In this document: piece by piece, positions 10,701 to 17,408 of the stretch
How positions within the stretch are numbered: position 1 is the stretch's first letter
Layout: every line of letters begins with the position of its first letter
DNA from: Anaerohalosphaeraceae bacterium
Lineage (GTDB): Bacteria > Planctomycetota > Phycisphaerae > Sedimentisphaerales > Anaerohalosphaeraceae
Direction of reading: 5' to 3'
Assembly (NCBI GenBank): GCA_035378985.1
Contig: DAOSUR010000009.1
Coordinates: forward strand, 1-64,000
DNA length: 64,000 bases
Made by a program: the position numbers and the translations under genes
Notes under the pieces: model-generated
What the model was told of the DNA's origin: nothing
Databases searched by the model: none
Seen by the model: only the letters and a program-made list of their open reading frames with translations

Positions 10701-10894
10701 TTGTCCTGCCCTTCATAGCCGCAGTGAGAAAAATCCGGAATTCGATTGCCCTGCGAATCGGTACCGTACTGAAGGGTTTCATTCGAATCAATTTGGAGGA
10801 AAAAGTCAGGTTTACGCTCCTCCGCGCCCGCCCCTGACAAAAAAGAAATCAGAAACAGCACACCGATGCATCCGCACGAACGTGTTTTCATCAT
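7763..10894 (-). CDS. Secreted right-handed beta-helix (pectate-lyase-like) protein with C-terminal DUF6298-like domain
   Basis: A 1,043-residue protein with a signal peptide (CIGVLFLISFLSGAGAEE). Residues about 60-480 carry parallel beta-helix features: repeated short strands such as GAVLLRRGRYILQGGLILRS and NCVLWQCDAAIIECAKP, as in pectate lyases and glycan epimerases. Residues about 580-930 look like the DUF6298 barrel seen behind helix domains in Bacteroidota and Planctomycetota (NYGLWYERRRDD, LVLLHQNYFQHN, IQMTSAEYTGP). The combination suggests pectin or uronan cleavage outside the cell. It is the first gene of the run; the decayed RHS/IS patch lies immediately upstream, so its promoter should be within about 10895-11090. 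Confidence 0.75.
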   Translation of the reverse strand: MMKTRSCGCIGVLFLISFLSGAGAEERKPDFFLQIDSNETLQYGTDSQGNRIPDFSHCGYEGQDKPIPNVPVRVIVEPIEGDNTARIQAAVEYVSSLPLNNDGFRGAVLLRRGRYILQGGLILRSSGVVLRGEGMDEDGTVLIAAGTDRRTLIRIAGKNDRSGVGQAVQIQDEMVPVGSYSLRLENTEGFSVGDTVVITRPSTREWIEHIGMNRFGGGLKGQFDWKAGSRDIRWDRVIRAVDGGRVILDAPLTAALEQRWGGGTVQKYQWPGRIHHIGVENLRCVSQFNPANPKDENHSWMAVTIENAENVWVRRLTAVHFAGSLAAVWETAKWVTVEDCLSLEPVSEEGGWRRNSFFTMGQMTLFLRCWSERGRHDFSVGYCAPGPNAFVQCWAREPLEDSGPLESWACGVLYDNVRIDGNALRVGHRGSRGEGIGWTGANCVLWQCDAAIIECAKPPTAWNWAFGCWAEFEGDGWWEQSNNFVKPDSLYQAQLAQRLGKEAAGRIRLWKVDTSGTTNPSYELAAALAAASSKPMPTLAEFIGKLTEEYPIVSDTSAAQPLEKVWDETKNRTVSANPPEKQISLVNGLLVCQGRLLAGASTGVAWWRGTTRPDEAPSFGIGITRFVPGRIGRGFTDDLEELTSEMAASGRAVLDYNYGLWYERRRDDHQRVRRMNGDVRPPFYEQPFDRSGIGTAWDGLSRYDLTRYNAWYWARLKEFADLCERKGLVLLHQNYFQHNVLEAGAHWADFPWRPANNINDTGFPEPPPYASDKRIFLDHLFYDVSHPGRRALHQAYIRQCLDAFADNTNVIQMTSAEYTGPAEFVRFWLDTIRQWKQEKQRNPLIALSCTKDVQDVILSEPKYRELVSVIDIRYWWYQQNGALYAPQGGKHLAPRQHARLLNPKPASFEQVVRAVREYRERYPDKAVIYSADGRFGWAVLLGGGSLPPLPPKTEPSLLEAVVKMKPFDWPGDSAHCFALADVPKQYLVYAAEGKKLPLPVQKDEETFEIRRVDLETGQISSVQKLVQQEWLAEAPAFYWIVRN

Positions 10895-11086
10895 TCTCCC
10901 TTGCCGCCTCTAACAGACAATTTATTTCGCTGCGTTGAAACCAATCCGCGCCCAACTCCTGACGGGAAAAGAACCGCAAAAAAACAATTATACATTCGGT
11001 CTGAAGCTTACACAAACCTTTCTGATTCTTCCGGATACATTTTCCCAACAATTCACGCTGCAAATAACGTTCCGAACGAAAAATTG

Positions 11087-11501
11087 TCAGGCATCTGAAA
11101 GGAATGAACAAGGCAATCTTGCGCCCCAAAAAAGAACATTTCGCGCAAAACACCCCCGCTTTTCAATTTTTTCTCCGCCCAAGTAAACCAAACTGTTTCT
11201 CTCAACCCCGCCGCCGGAGCACAGTCCGGCATCCAACGGCCTAAACGGCGTACAGCCGTAACTATGGACGATGTTCAATAGAGAGGAATTTTTGTGATAA
11301 GCCAAGACCTGCCGGATACTGCCAAGCCAGTCGTGGACATGCCAGTAGGTCTTATGGACGTTAGCCGGGTTCTCGTAATCCTTCTGCATCAGAATCCGCC
11401 CGTCGGCATAGAGATATGATTTTTTCAAAGAACCGTCGGCAGTATCGATTTCACATAGTATTGTAGGCAAATTACCCGAAATGTCTACAATATATTTCCT
11501 T
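11087..11501 (-). pseudogene. RHS/YD-repeat core fragment
   Basis: A decayed coding piece on the minus strand contains YIVDISGNLPTI, then SYLYADGRILMQKDYE, then HVHDWLGSIRQVL. This is the usual order of an RHS repeat-associated core (GN-x-T, YxYDG, DxLGSxRxV). The piece then reads into TPFRPLDAG, which resembles a mutated YxPFG motif, and degenerates. No upstream RHS repeats, signal peptide or start remain. Its upstream edge coincides with the left end of the 525-bp element at 11502, so the insertion or a linked rearrangement may have cut it. Confidence 0.65.
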
Positions 11502-12026
11502 CCCACGCGATTACCCGTTTTAGAGAGAGAGGGGGGTACGGGAAAACCCTCCTTGTGTTTGCAAAATACGCTTTTCCAAGAACCTAACTTCCACAAACAC
11601 AAGGAGGTAGAAAAATGGTACGACATGATTTTATCTTAAGCAAGACCCGAAATTTACTTTCTGTCTTTTTGTCTCCTCTGATGGGCCAAACCGACCGACC
11701 CCGGCAGCGTTTTCTTCGTCAAGCCATTGGGGCAATCTTGATAGCCGGCACCCTGGTCGTCACCGACCTGGCTCGCTGGATTCACGATGACTGTTCGGAT
11801 ATCTTCTACCGCCTTAAGCGTCTCCTGAACCATCTGATCAGCCGGGAGGGCGGCTCCATGGCAACCGGCTGGCCCAACGACTGTTTGGTTTGACCAGTCG
11901 ATTCCAAAAAAAGCCCCGTTTGTTTATTACCGTCTGCTCGACGGCCTGCAACTCTGGGCACGTTTAGACCGTCTCAAGACTACCCTATTACTTCAAATGA
12001 CTTCATAAAACGGGTAATCGCGTGGG
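11502..12026. mobile_element. Internally deleted insertion sequence (MITE-like), 525 bp
   Basis: Perfect 21-bp inverted repeats lie at 11502-11522 and 12006-12026 (outer end CCCACGCG, inner part ATTACCCGTTTTA). Between them are the first about 90 codons and the last about 35 codons of a DDE-type transposase, with the middle missing. The element is therefore non-autonomous and would need a full-length relative elsewhere in the genome. No clear target duplication is visible next to the repeats. Confidence 0.82.
11615..12008 (+). pseudogene. Transposase remnant (probably IS4-like), N- and C-terminal ends only
   Basis: The ATG at 11615 follows a strong ribosome site (AAGGAGG). The N-terminal part (SPLMGQTDRPRQRFLRQ, then IHDDCSDIFYRLKRLLNHL) resembles the N-terminal helical region of IS4-like transposases and ends at a TGA at 11891-11893. 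A second frame then reads PFVYYRLLDGLQLWARLDRL and stops inside the right inverted repeat at 12006-12008. The DDE core is deleted and the two ends are in different frames. The family name is tentative. Confidence 0.65.
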
Positions 12027-12107
12027 GGTTTTCGGTTAGCCCACATCGCTTAATGGAAATTTTCTGCTTTTCCCCGGAATCCATCTGCTTTCCCCGTATC
12101 TATTATC

Positions 12108-12136
12108 GGAAAGAACCTGATTGGCAGGTTTGAAAA
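12108..12136 (+). repeat. Leader repeat, copy 1 (29 bp)
   Basis: GGAAAGAACCTGA followed by TTGGCAGGTTTGAAAA. It matches 12832-12860 at 26 of 29 positions, and weaker similarity extends upstream (CTTTCCCC-type). Each copy sits just ahead of a start codon (12169 and 12883), so this looks like a duplicated gene leader. Confidence 0.6.
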
Positions 12137-12168
12137 AAAGGAAAACAAGAAAATGAAAGGGTACAAAA

Positions 12169-12699
12169 ATGAAAAAGGCAATGGTATTAATCACGATGGT
12201 TGGGTTGCTGAGTATCGGCTTAAGCGTTACTTTTGCAAAATTGGCTTCAGATAAAACTGAAGCAGAGAAGGAATCAAGTTACACCATCAGTGATTCAAAT
12301 GATGCTGACGAAAATGTGGTCATTCAGAAATTAAGCTTCCAGGAAGCAAAACGGATTCTTGAAAAAATGGGTTATGCTTCGGTAACAATCAACACTGAAG
12401 AAGGGGTTCTGACATTTACGGACAAGAGAGGTATAAAGTACGCTCTTACGATTTATAAGGATGGGGATCTAGTACTTTTTTTTGGGATTAAATAAAATAT
12501 CTCTCTTGAAGATGTAAATAAATGGAATCGCAGAAAACGTCTTTCAAGAGGATATCTTAATAGCGAAGGCGATTCATGTTTGGAATCTGATCTGATAGGT
12601 GATGGAGGTGTAACAAAGAGACAAGTAGAGAATTTTATAAGAGTCTTTACTGACATTTCTGTCCCTGGTTTTCTGGTCTATATCAGCAATCTTGATTAG
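12169..12699 (+). pseudogene. YbjN-like secreted protein, interrupted by an in-frame TAA
   Basis: The ATG at 12169 has a ribosome site (GAAAGGG) and encodes a signal peptide (MVLITMVGLLSIGLSVTFA). The frame stops at TAA 12493-12495 after 108 codons. It continues in the same frame with NISLEDVNKWNRRKRLSRGY and GGVTKRQVENFIRVF to a TAG at 12697-12699. The joined sequence has the shape of YbjN-family proteins (beta strands ending in a WN motif, then GGVT and a long helix). The WN motif and following helix lie after the stop, so the 108-residue product would lack half the fold. One base change from CAA, GAA or AAA would explain it. A real 108-residue protein cannot be excluded. Confidence 0.6.
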
Positions 12700-12717
12700 A
12701 CCGGCTGCATTGCACGA

Positions 12718-12757
12718 GCCGCCAAAGTTATTCATTTAACCTTGGCGGCTTAATTTT
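12718..12757 (+). terminator. Rho-independent terminator after the YbjN-like gene
   Basis: The stem GCCGCCAAAGTT (12718-12729) pairs with AACCTTGGCGGC (12738-12749), with one mismatch. An AT-rich tail with a run of T follows. It lies 18 bases after the TAG that closes the extended YbjN-like frame, which supports the idea that the gene originally ended there and not at the earlier TAA. Confidence 0.75.
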
Positions 12758-12831
12758 TCAAGGAGACACCCTCCCTTCAAATAATTTTATTTACTCCCAA
12801 AGATACATCCTTCTTTCCCGCATCAAACAGT

Positions 12832-12860
12832 GGAAAGAACCTGACTGACAGGATTGAAAA
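12832..12860 (+). repeat. Leader repeat, copy 2 (29 bp)
   Basis: The second copy of the 12108-12136 leader, with three mismatches. It precedes the truncated reading frame at 12883 and marks what was probably a second gene of the same kind, later destroyed by the insertion sequence at 12938. Confidence 0.6.
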
Positions 12861-12882
12861 GATCAGCTAAAGGAAGACCATC

Positions 12883-12951
12883 ATGGAACCCTTAAAAAAG
12901 AAACCGCAGAACGATTCCTCAAGGTTATCTAGATTCGAAGCCATTTCATAA
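12883..12951 (+). pseudogene. Gene start truncated by IS insertion
   Basis: An ATG at 12883 sits behind AAAGGAAG and opens a frame of 22 codons that stops within the left inverted repeat of the IS. The ribosome site and the duplicated leader suggest a real 5' gene end whose remainder was lost. No continuation is recognisable on the far side of the IS (13852 onward). Confidence 0.4.
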
Positions 12952-13851
12952 CCTCCTGAGCGTTATAATTAAACAAGCTATATGAAAGAATGCACGATAA
13001 ATTGTAATATTCCGATCGTATCGTACGACAAGTCTGCGGCAGTTGCCCAGCCAAGCAAAGGTGCGTTCGACCTTGTATCGACGCCTGTAACGACGAAATT
13101 TTCTTCCATCCTGTATCGGTTTCTTTCTGCAACGGGTACGATGCGGACAAATCAATTCTATGCCGCGTCGTGCAAGCTGCTTTCGCAAAGAATCCGAATC
13201 GTAGCCGCGATCGGCAATAAGACGCTCAGGTTTTTGTTTTGGCGCCCCCGGACCCTGCCGGGGTACCGCTATCGTTTTGAGGGTCCTTTCGACAAGTTTG
13301 ACCTCCGCCGGGGACGCAGAGTCCAGGTGGTTTCCCAAAGGAATACCTCGGCCGTCGACCACCACCATCCATTTCGTTCCCTTGCCGCGTTTGGTCTTTC
13401 CGACACATTCGCCCCTTTTTGGCAGGTGCAAAACTGCCATCGATAAAGCATTCACTCCAGTCCAGCCGGCCTCGCTCATCGAGTTGGGCCAGAAAGGCTC
13501 GTCACGCACCCAGCCAAATATCCTGTTCTTCCCAGTCTCGCAATCGCCGCCAGCAGGTCGAAACGCTTCCATATTTTTGGGGAACCTCCTCCCATGGAGC
13601 TCCGGTTCGCAACACCCAGAGGATGCCTTCAAAAACTCTGCGGTTATCAATCCACGGTCTGCCGCCGCGTTTTGACCTTTTAGGTTTTGGCAGGAATGGT
13701 TCAATTTTTGCCCACTGCTTATCCGTAAGCTTCCAACGTTGTTTAGTCATCCTTGACTCTTTAAAAAAACCGTTTTGGAGCCAAATGTACATAAGTTCTT
13801 GCGTGGCGAAAGCTTAAAAATAAAAAAAGATTCTGGGTTATGAAATGGCTT
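12938..13851. mobile_element. IS5-family (IS427-type) insertion sequence, 914 bp
   Basis: Perfect 16-bp inverted ends lie at 12938-12953 and 13836-13851 (AAGCCATTTCATAACC and its complement). The interior is filled by one transposase gene on the minus strand, split into two frames as is normal for the IS427 group. Length and organisation fit that group. No clear target-site duplication is seen. Confidence 0.88.
12946..13750 (-). pseudogene. IS427-type transposase with frameshift site and nonsense codon
   Basis: The first frame starts at ATG 13750 (MTKQRWKLTDKQWAKIEPFL, DUF4096 type). The second frame carries the rest: ADRGYDSD (second Asp) and YKVERTFAWLG (catalytic Glu), ending at 12946. 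The first catalytic Asp is in FIDGSFAPAKKG, still in the first frame, just before an A5G4 run suited to programmed frameshifting. Between WLGA and RAFLAQLDERGRLDWSE the first frame has TGA at 13502-13504, where relatives have Trp. The programmed shift therefore cannot be reached without readthrough, and the copy is probably inactive. Confidence 0.8.
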
Positions 13852-14022
13852 GTAGGAAAAAACACCATTCCGGCAATTTGAATCATACCAAAAAACCAAA
13901 CCAGATTGTCGGACAGACACCGATTTTGTTAGGTCCACTGGAGTCCGGATTATCTCAGGAAAAAAATATGTCCTCATGGGATCAAGCTGCCATGTCTGCC
14001 CATATCTCCTTTTGGACAGCCA

Positions 14023-16215
14023 TCATAGTTTTTGGCAAGCGGTCTGGCCGCGGGAGTCTTTTACTTCCACAGTAAAATTTATTTCTTTTGTATCGTTGAC
14101 GTGAATCGTTGCAAAGGGTCTGCCATAGAGTTGCCCTTCCGGAGAAAGCGTCATTCCCGGAGGCAAGGTACCCTCCGCGACTTTCCAACGGTACGGTCCC
14201 ACACCGCCTATACACGCCAGCTGAACTGAATAATCACAAGAAGCACGTGCATTCGGAATCGATTTTGTTAAAATCCTTAACGGTTCTACCGTCACGGGCT
14301 TGCGGGAGGCAAAGGAGCGCAGGAGACGAAGAATCGTCATCAGAGCCGCCGCCAAAAGCAAAGCAAGGATTACCGGCAGCCAGAGAGGGACCATCCTTCG
14401 AACCGTCAATTCAAACTCTCGCCGAACCTGGTGTCCGCCGGCATCGGTCACTTGAACCCAGATACGGCTGCAGCCCGCTTTGTTCGGAATTCCGCTCAAA
14501 CGCCCTTCTTCATCCAAAATCAAGCCCTCCGGGAGCCGGCTGCCCTGCCAACGACAAGGTTCCCGCCCCCCCACACAGGCAAAAACTATATCCGACGATC
14601 GCCCGGTCAGCAGAACAGGAATCGAACGAGTCGTAATTTCAAGAGGAGTCGTATTTTCCTCGGTGAGAATTCCTCCTTTAAGCACAAGAGGTTCCGCAGA
14701 AGCATTCTCCTCGGCATCCCGAACAGCCAGTTTCACTTCAAATGGTCCCGCCTGCTGAGGCACTCCTTTCAGGAGACCTTTTTGGCTGTCTATCTCAAGC
14801 CCGGCAGGAAGCTGCCCGCCTGTAAGGGCCCAGTGATAAGGCGGATACCCGCCCGTAGCCGACAGCGCAATCTCATAAGGACTTCCCACGCGACCTAGTC
14901 CGGCTTGGTGAGTAAGGATTTCAACGGGCTTCAGCGGCGGGTGCACCGTAAATTCGTAGGCGACCGACGTCCGTCGCGATTCGGCATCCGTCAGAGCAAT
15001 CGAAACAAGAAACACCCCCTTTCGGGAGGGAGTGCCTTCAAAGAGCCCCTCTTTAGCTGAGAAGGTCATACCCGGACAAAAGTTACGAGGTTCAATTGTC
15101 CAGCGATATGGCGGCGCCCCCCCCTCAACCGCCACAGCCAGATGATAAGGTTGACCCACACGGGCATCCGGCAGCATTTTGGTTTTGATTTCCGGCGGCG
15201 GCGGGGTCTGCCCCGGCGGTGCCAGCACCGTTAATTGCAGCGGACCACTTGACGCCTGAAAGCCGTTTTTATCCGTGACTTTCCAGCGAATCTCCCTCGT
15301 TCCGATATCGGACAGAGCCGGCGTTCCGAGAAAGGCCGTTGAAGAATCGTTCAGCCGAAGCCAGCCGGGCCCTGCTCCTTCCAAAGACCATCGGTACGGC
15401 GGCTGCCCGCCTTCCGCGGCGGCATAAATCATATAAGCTTCCTTAGCAACAGCAGCGGGGATTTTCTCTGTAACAACCTTCAAAGGGGGAGGAGGCGGAT
15501 ATTTTTCATAAACGGCCAGATGAAAAGACCTGCTTTCCTGCTGTCCCCGCGGCGTTCTGACTGTGACTTCAAAAACATAGTCGCCGGTGCGGTTAGGGCG
15601 TCCTTCCAAACGGCCTTCCGGCGTCAGGGTCAGTCCGGGCGGCAGATGCTCTGACGGAGTCGACCAGGAATAAGGCAGCTGTCCCCCTTCCGCGGCAAAC
15701 TGAAACGGATAAGACTGTCCCTGATAGGCATCAGGCAGAGGACTGGTTGTCAGAATCGAAAGCGGGACGGTAGGGACCGGCATCTTCCGATAGACATCAA
15801 GCTTGAATTTCCGGGCCACTTCCTTGATATTCTCCGGATTATCCGGCGAAACGGCTTTGCAAATCACCTCAAATACATAATCCTGTTTTTCTTCAATCTC
15901 CGCCGGCAGTTGGAGACGTCCAGACAACTTGCCTGTTTTGGCATCCAAAATCAATCCGTTCGGCCGCTGCCCCTTCCCGAATTCCCACCGGAATTTCCCC
16001 ATTCCTTCTCGTGCCCCGAGCCAAACAGAATATTCCGCTCCATGATAGCCGTCCGGCAATTGTTCCGTCATAATCTCCGGCGGTACAAAAACCAAATCGC
16101 CGACCAGCAACACCGCCAGCACCAGCAAAAAAGCCAGTCCTCCGATGGTATTCGCCAGCACATCGAGAAACGAAGTCCCGAAAAAGGTAAGCGTTTCTGA
16201 ACGTTTGCGAGCCAT
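14023..16215 (-). CDS. Membrane protein with MotB/ExbD-like anchor and seven He_PIG (putative Ig) repeats
   Basis: 730 residues. The N-terminal helix (SFLDVLANTIGGLAFLLVLA, residues about 15-40) resembles the single anchor of MotB/ExbD-type proteins. Six He_PIG-type repeats follow (each with GG-x-PPYxW and LPxGL...G-x-L-x-G-x-P), presumably in the periplasm. A second membrane helix lies at about 605-630, and a seventh repeat lies behind it. No peptidoglycan-binding OmpA domain is visible. The gene follows the MotA/ExbB-like gene by 17 bases, so the pair likely forms a proton-channel-like complex. With two membrane helices the seventh repeat would be cytoplasmic, which is unusual for this fold. 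The role is unknown. Confidence 0.7.
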   Translation of the reverse strand: MARKRSETLTFFGTSFLDVLANTIGGLAFLLVLAVLLVGDLVFVPPEIMTEQLPDGYHGAEYSVWLGAREGMGKFRWEFGKGQRPNGLILDAKTGKLSGRLQLPAEIEEKQDYVFEVICKAVSPDNPENIKEVARKFKLDVYRKMPVPTVPLSILTTSPLPDAYQGQSYPFQFAAEGGQLPYSWSTPSEHLPPGLTLTPEGRLEGRPNRTGDYVFEVTVRTPRGQQESRSFHLAVYEKYPPPPPLKVVTEKIPAAVAKEAYMIYAAAEGGQPPYRWSLEGAGPGWLRLNDSSTAFLGTPALSDIGTREIRWKVTDKNGFQASSGPLQLTVLAPPGQTPPPPEIKTKMLPDARVGQPYHLAVAVEGGAPPYRWTIEPRNFCPGMTFSAKEGLFEGTPSRKGVFLVSIALTDAESRRTSVAYEFTVHPPLKPVEILTHQAGLGRVGSPYEIALSATGGYPPYHWALTGGQLPAGLEIDSQKGLLKGVPQQAGPFEVKLAVRDAEENASAEPLVLKGGILTEENTTPLEITTRSIPVLLTGRSSDIVFACVGGREPCRWQGSRLPEGLILDEEGRLSGIPNKAGCSRIWVQVTDAGGHQVRREFELTVRRMVPLWLPVILALLLAAALMTILRLLRSFASRKPVTVEPLRILTKSIPNARASCDYSVQLACIGGVGPYRWKVAEGTLPPGMTLSPEGQLYGRPFATIHVNDTKEINFTVEVKDSRGQTACQKL

Positions 16216-16232
16216 AAACCACGCACCTGTTC

Positions 16233-17393
16233 TTATACCGAATCAGGAATGGATGGAGAGGGATTCTTGTTCGCGGACCGCTGGAGAAGGTCGCGAATTT
16301 CTTTGAGCAGATTTTCTATCGGACGGATATGTTCCTGAGTCAGGACAGGACCGCCGGAAGAATCTTTGCTGAGTTTCGAAAGGAACTGGCTGCTTTGATT
16401 TTGCAGTTTCAGACTATCCGCCAGCAGTCCTTCCAGAGTTGTTAAATGGCTGACCATCCCCTGCAGAATCGGAGCGGCAATTAGCGGCGGTATCTTATGC
16501 TGCATAACATTTTCAATATCCGCTCGATTGCCGTTCATAGCGGTTCGCAGCTGTTCAAAACCCTTTTTCATTGCTTCGACAATCTCCATCGAGGCCCGAT
16601 CGTGCTCTTCAAAAAGAGCACAGACTTCGTCAAAGCAGAGCATATCGATTTTTTCCAGCATGTGCTCCTGACGTTTAAGCATCCAGGACATATAAAAAAC
16701 CGCCGCTACGCTAAGCACCAACGCCAGCAGGGTTGTATCGAAGGCCGTGGCAAAATTGGCCGTAACCTTCGGCAGCGAGGCCTTCACCTGCTGAAAGCCT
16801 TCCGCTTTCTGAATAATGGCGGCAAAACCCGCCAGCCCCACACCGATTCCCAGCACCGTTCCGATAAAGCCGAGCGTGGGTATCAGCCATAAAAGATACC
16901 GCACATTGGTATAGCCGGTTTCCAGTTCATCCTGATTAACGGCACTTCGGGAGCGAAAGTAATCATCAAGTTCGGAAGGACTCTGACATTTCCGAAGCCG
17001 ATCCATTCCGTGCAAAATCATTTCAAAAATCTGACTGTTGTGGAAGGGTTTGTACTTATCCTGCAGAAAATGCCGGCGAACCGTGTCCGCCTCCTGCCAA
17101 GTCATTACGATTTCGAATGCTTCATTGCTCAGAATTTCACGGGCCGCATCAAAGGCCTTCTGCTCATGCTTGAAACGAATATGCTTCAGGCCGATACAAA
17201 CCACCGTCAGCCAGAAACAAAAGGTCGTTAGATATTGGATAAACGTCCTTTCGAGAAACAGTGTCCTGATATAGCTGCCCGGCGGAAGGGCAAAGCGGAC
17301 GGTCAGAAAAGTCAGAGCTGTTGCCGCGGCCGCTGCTAACAGGACAAAACGGACCCCCCTTTTCTCTAATCCTTGTATCCATTCCCATGTCAT
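16233..17393 (-). CDS. MotA/TolQ/ExbB-family proton channel protein
   Basis: 386 residues with four predicted membrane helices: FVLLAAAAATALTFLTVRFA, YLTTFCFWLTVVCIGL, LIPTLGFIGTVLGIGVGLAG and FDTTLLALVLSVAAVFYMSW. The third and fourth match the core of the MotA/TolQ/ExbB family (PTLGFIGTVLGIG, then FDTTLLAL). A long cytoplasmic loop and a helical tail follow. Members couple proton flow to movement of a partner with a single anchor, which here would be the He_PIG protein downstream. The gene begins 15 bases after the kinase gene ends, implying one operon and possible control by the kinase. Confidence 0.85.
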   Translation of the reverse strand: MTWEWIQGLEKRGVRFVLLAAAAATALTFLTVRFALPPGSYIRTLFLERTFIQYLTTFCFWLTVVCIGLKHIRFKHEQKAFDAAREILSNEAFEIVMTWQEADTVRRHFLQDKYKPFHNSQIFEMILHGMDRLRKCQSPSELDDYFRSRSAVNQDELETGYTNVRYLLWLIPTLGFIGTVLGIGVGLAGFAAIIQKAEGFQQVKASLPKVTANFATAFDTTLLALVLSVAAVFYMSWMLKRQEHMLEKIDMLCFDEVCALFEEHDRASMEIVEAMKKGFEQLRTAMNGNRADIENVMQHKIPPLIAAPILQGMVSHLTTLEGLLADSLKLQNQSSQFLSKLSKDSSGGPVLTQEHIRPIENLLKEIRDLLQRSANKNPSPSIPDSV

Positions 17394-17408
17394 ATTTCCG
17401 ACCCTTCT

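Noticed and set aside
13845..14075. 76-residue frame between the IS and the He_PIG gene
   Set aside because: It begins in the IS end repeat, overlaps the He_PIG gene antisense, and has no ribosome site.
14023..17393. Zorya-type ZorA/ZorB pair
   Set aside because: The MotA-like protein fits the superfamily, but the partner lacks the OmpA-like domain of ZorB and no ZorC, ZorD or ZorE gene is adjacent. A relation to Zorya is only at the level of the motor superfamily.
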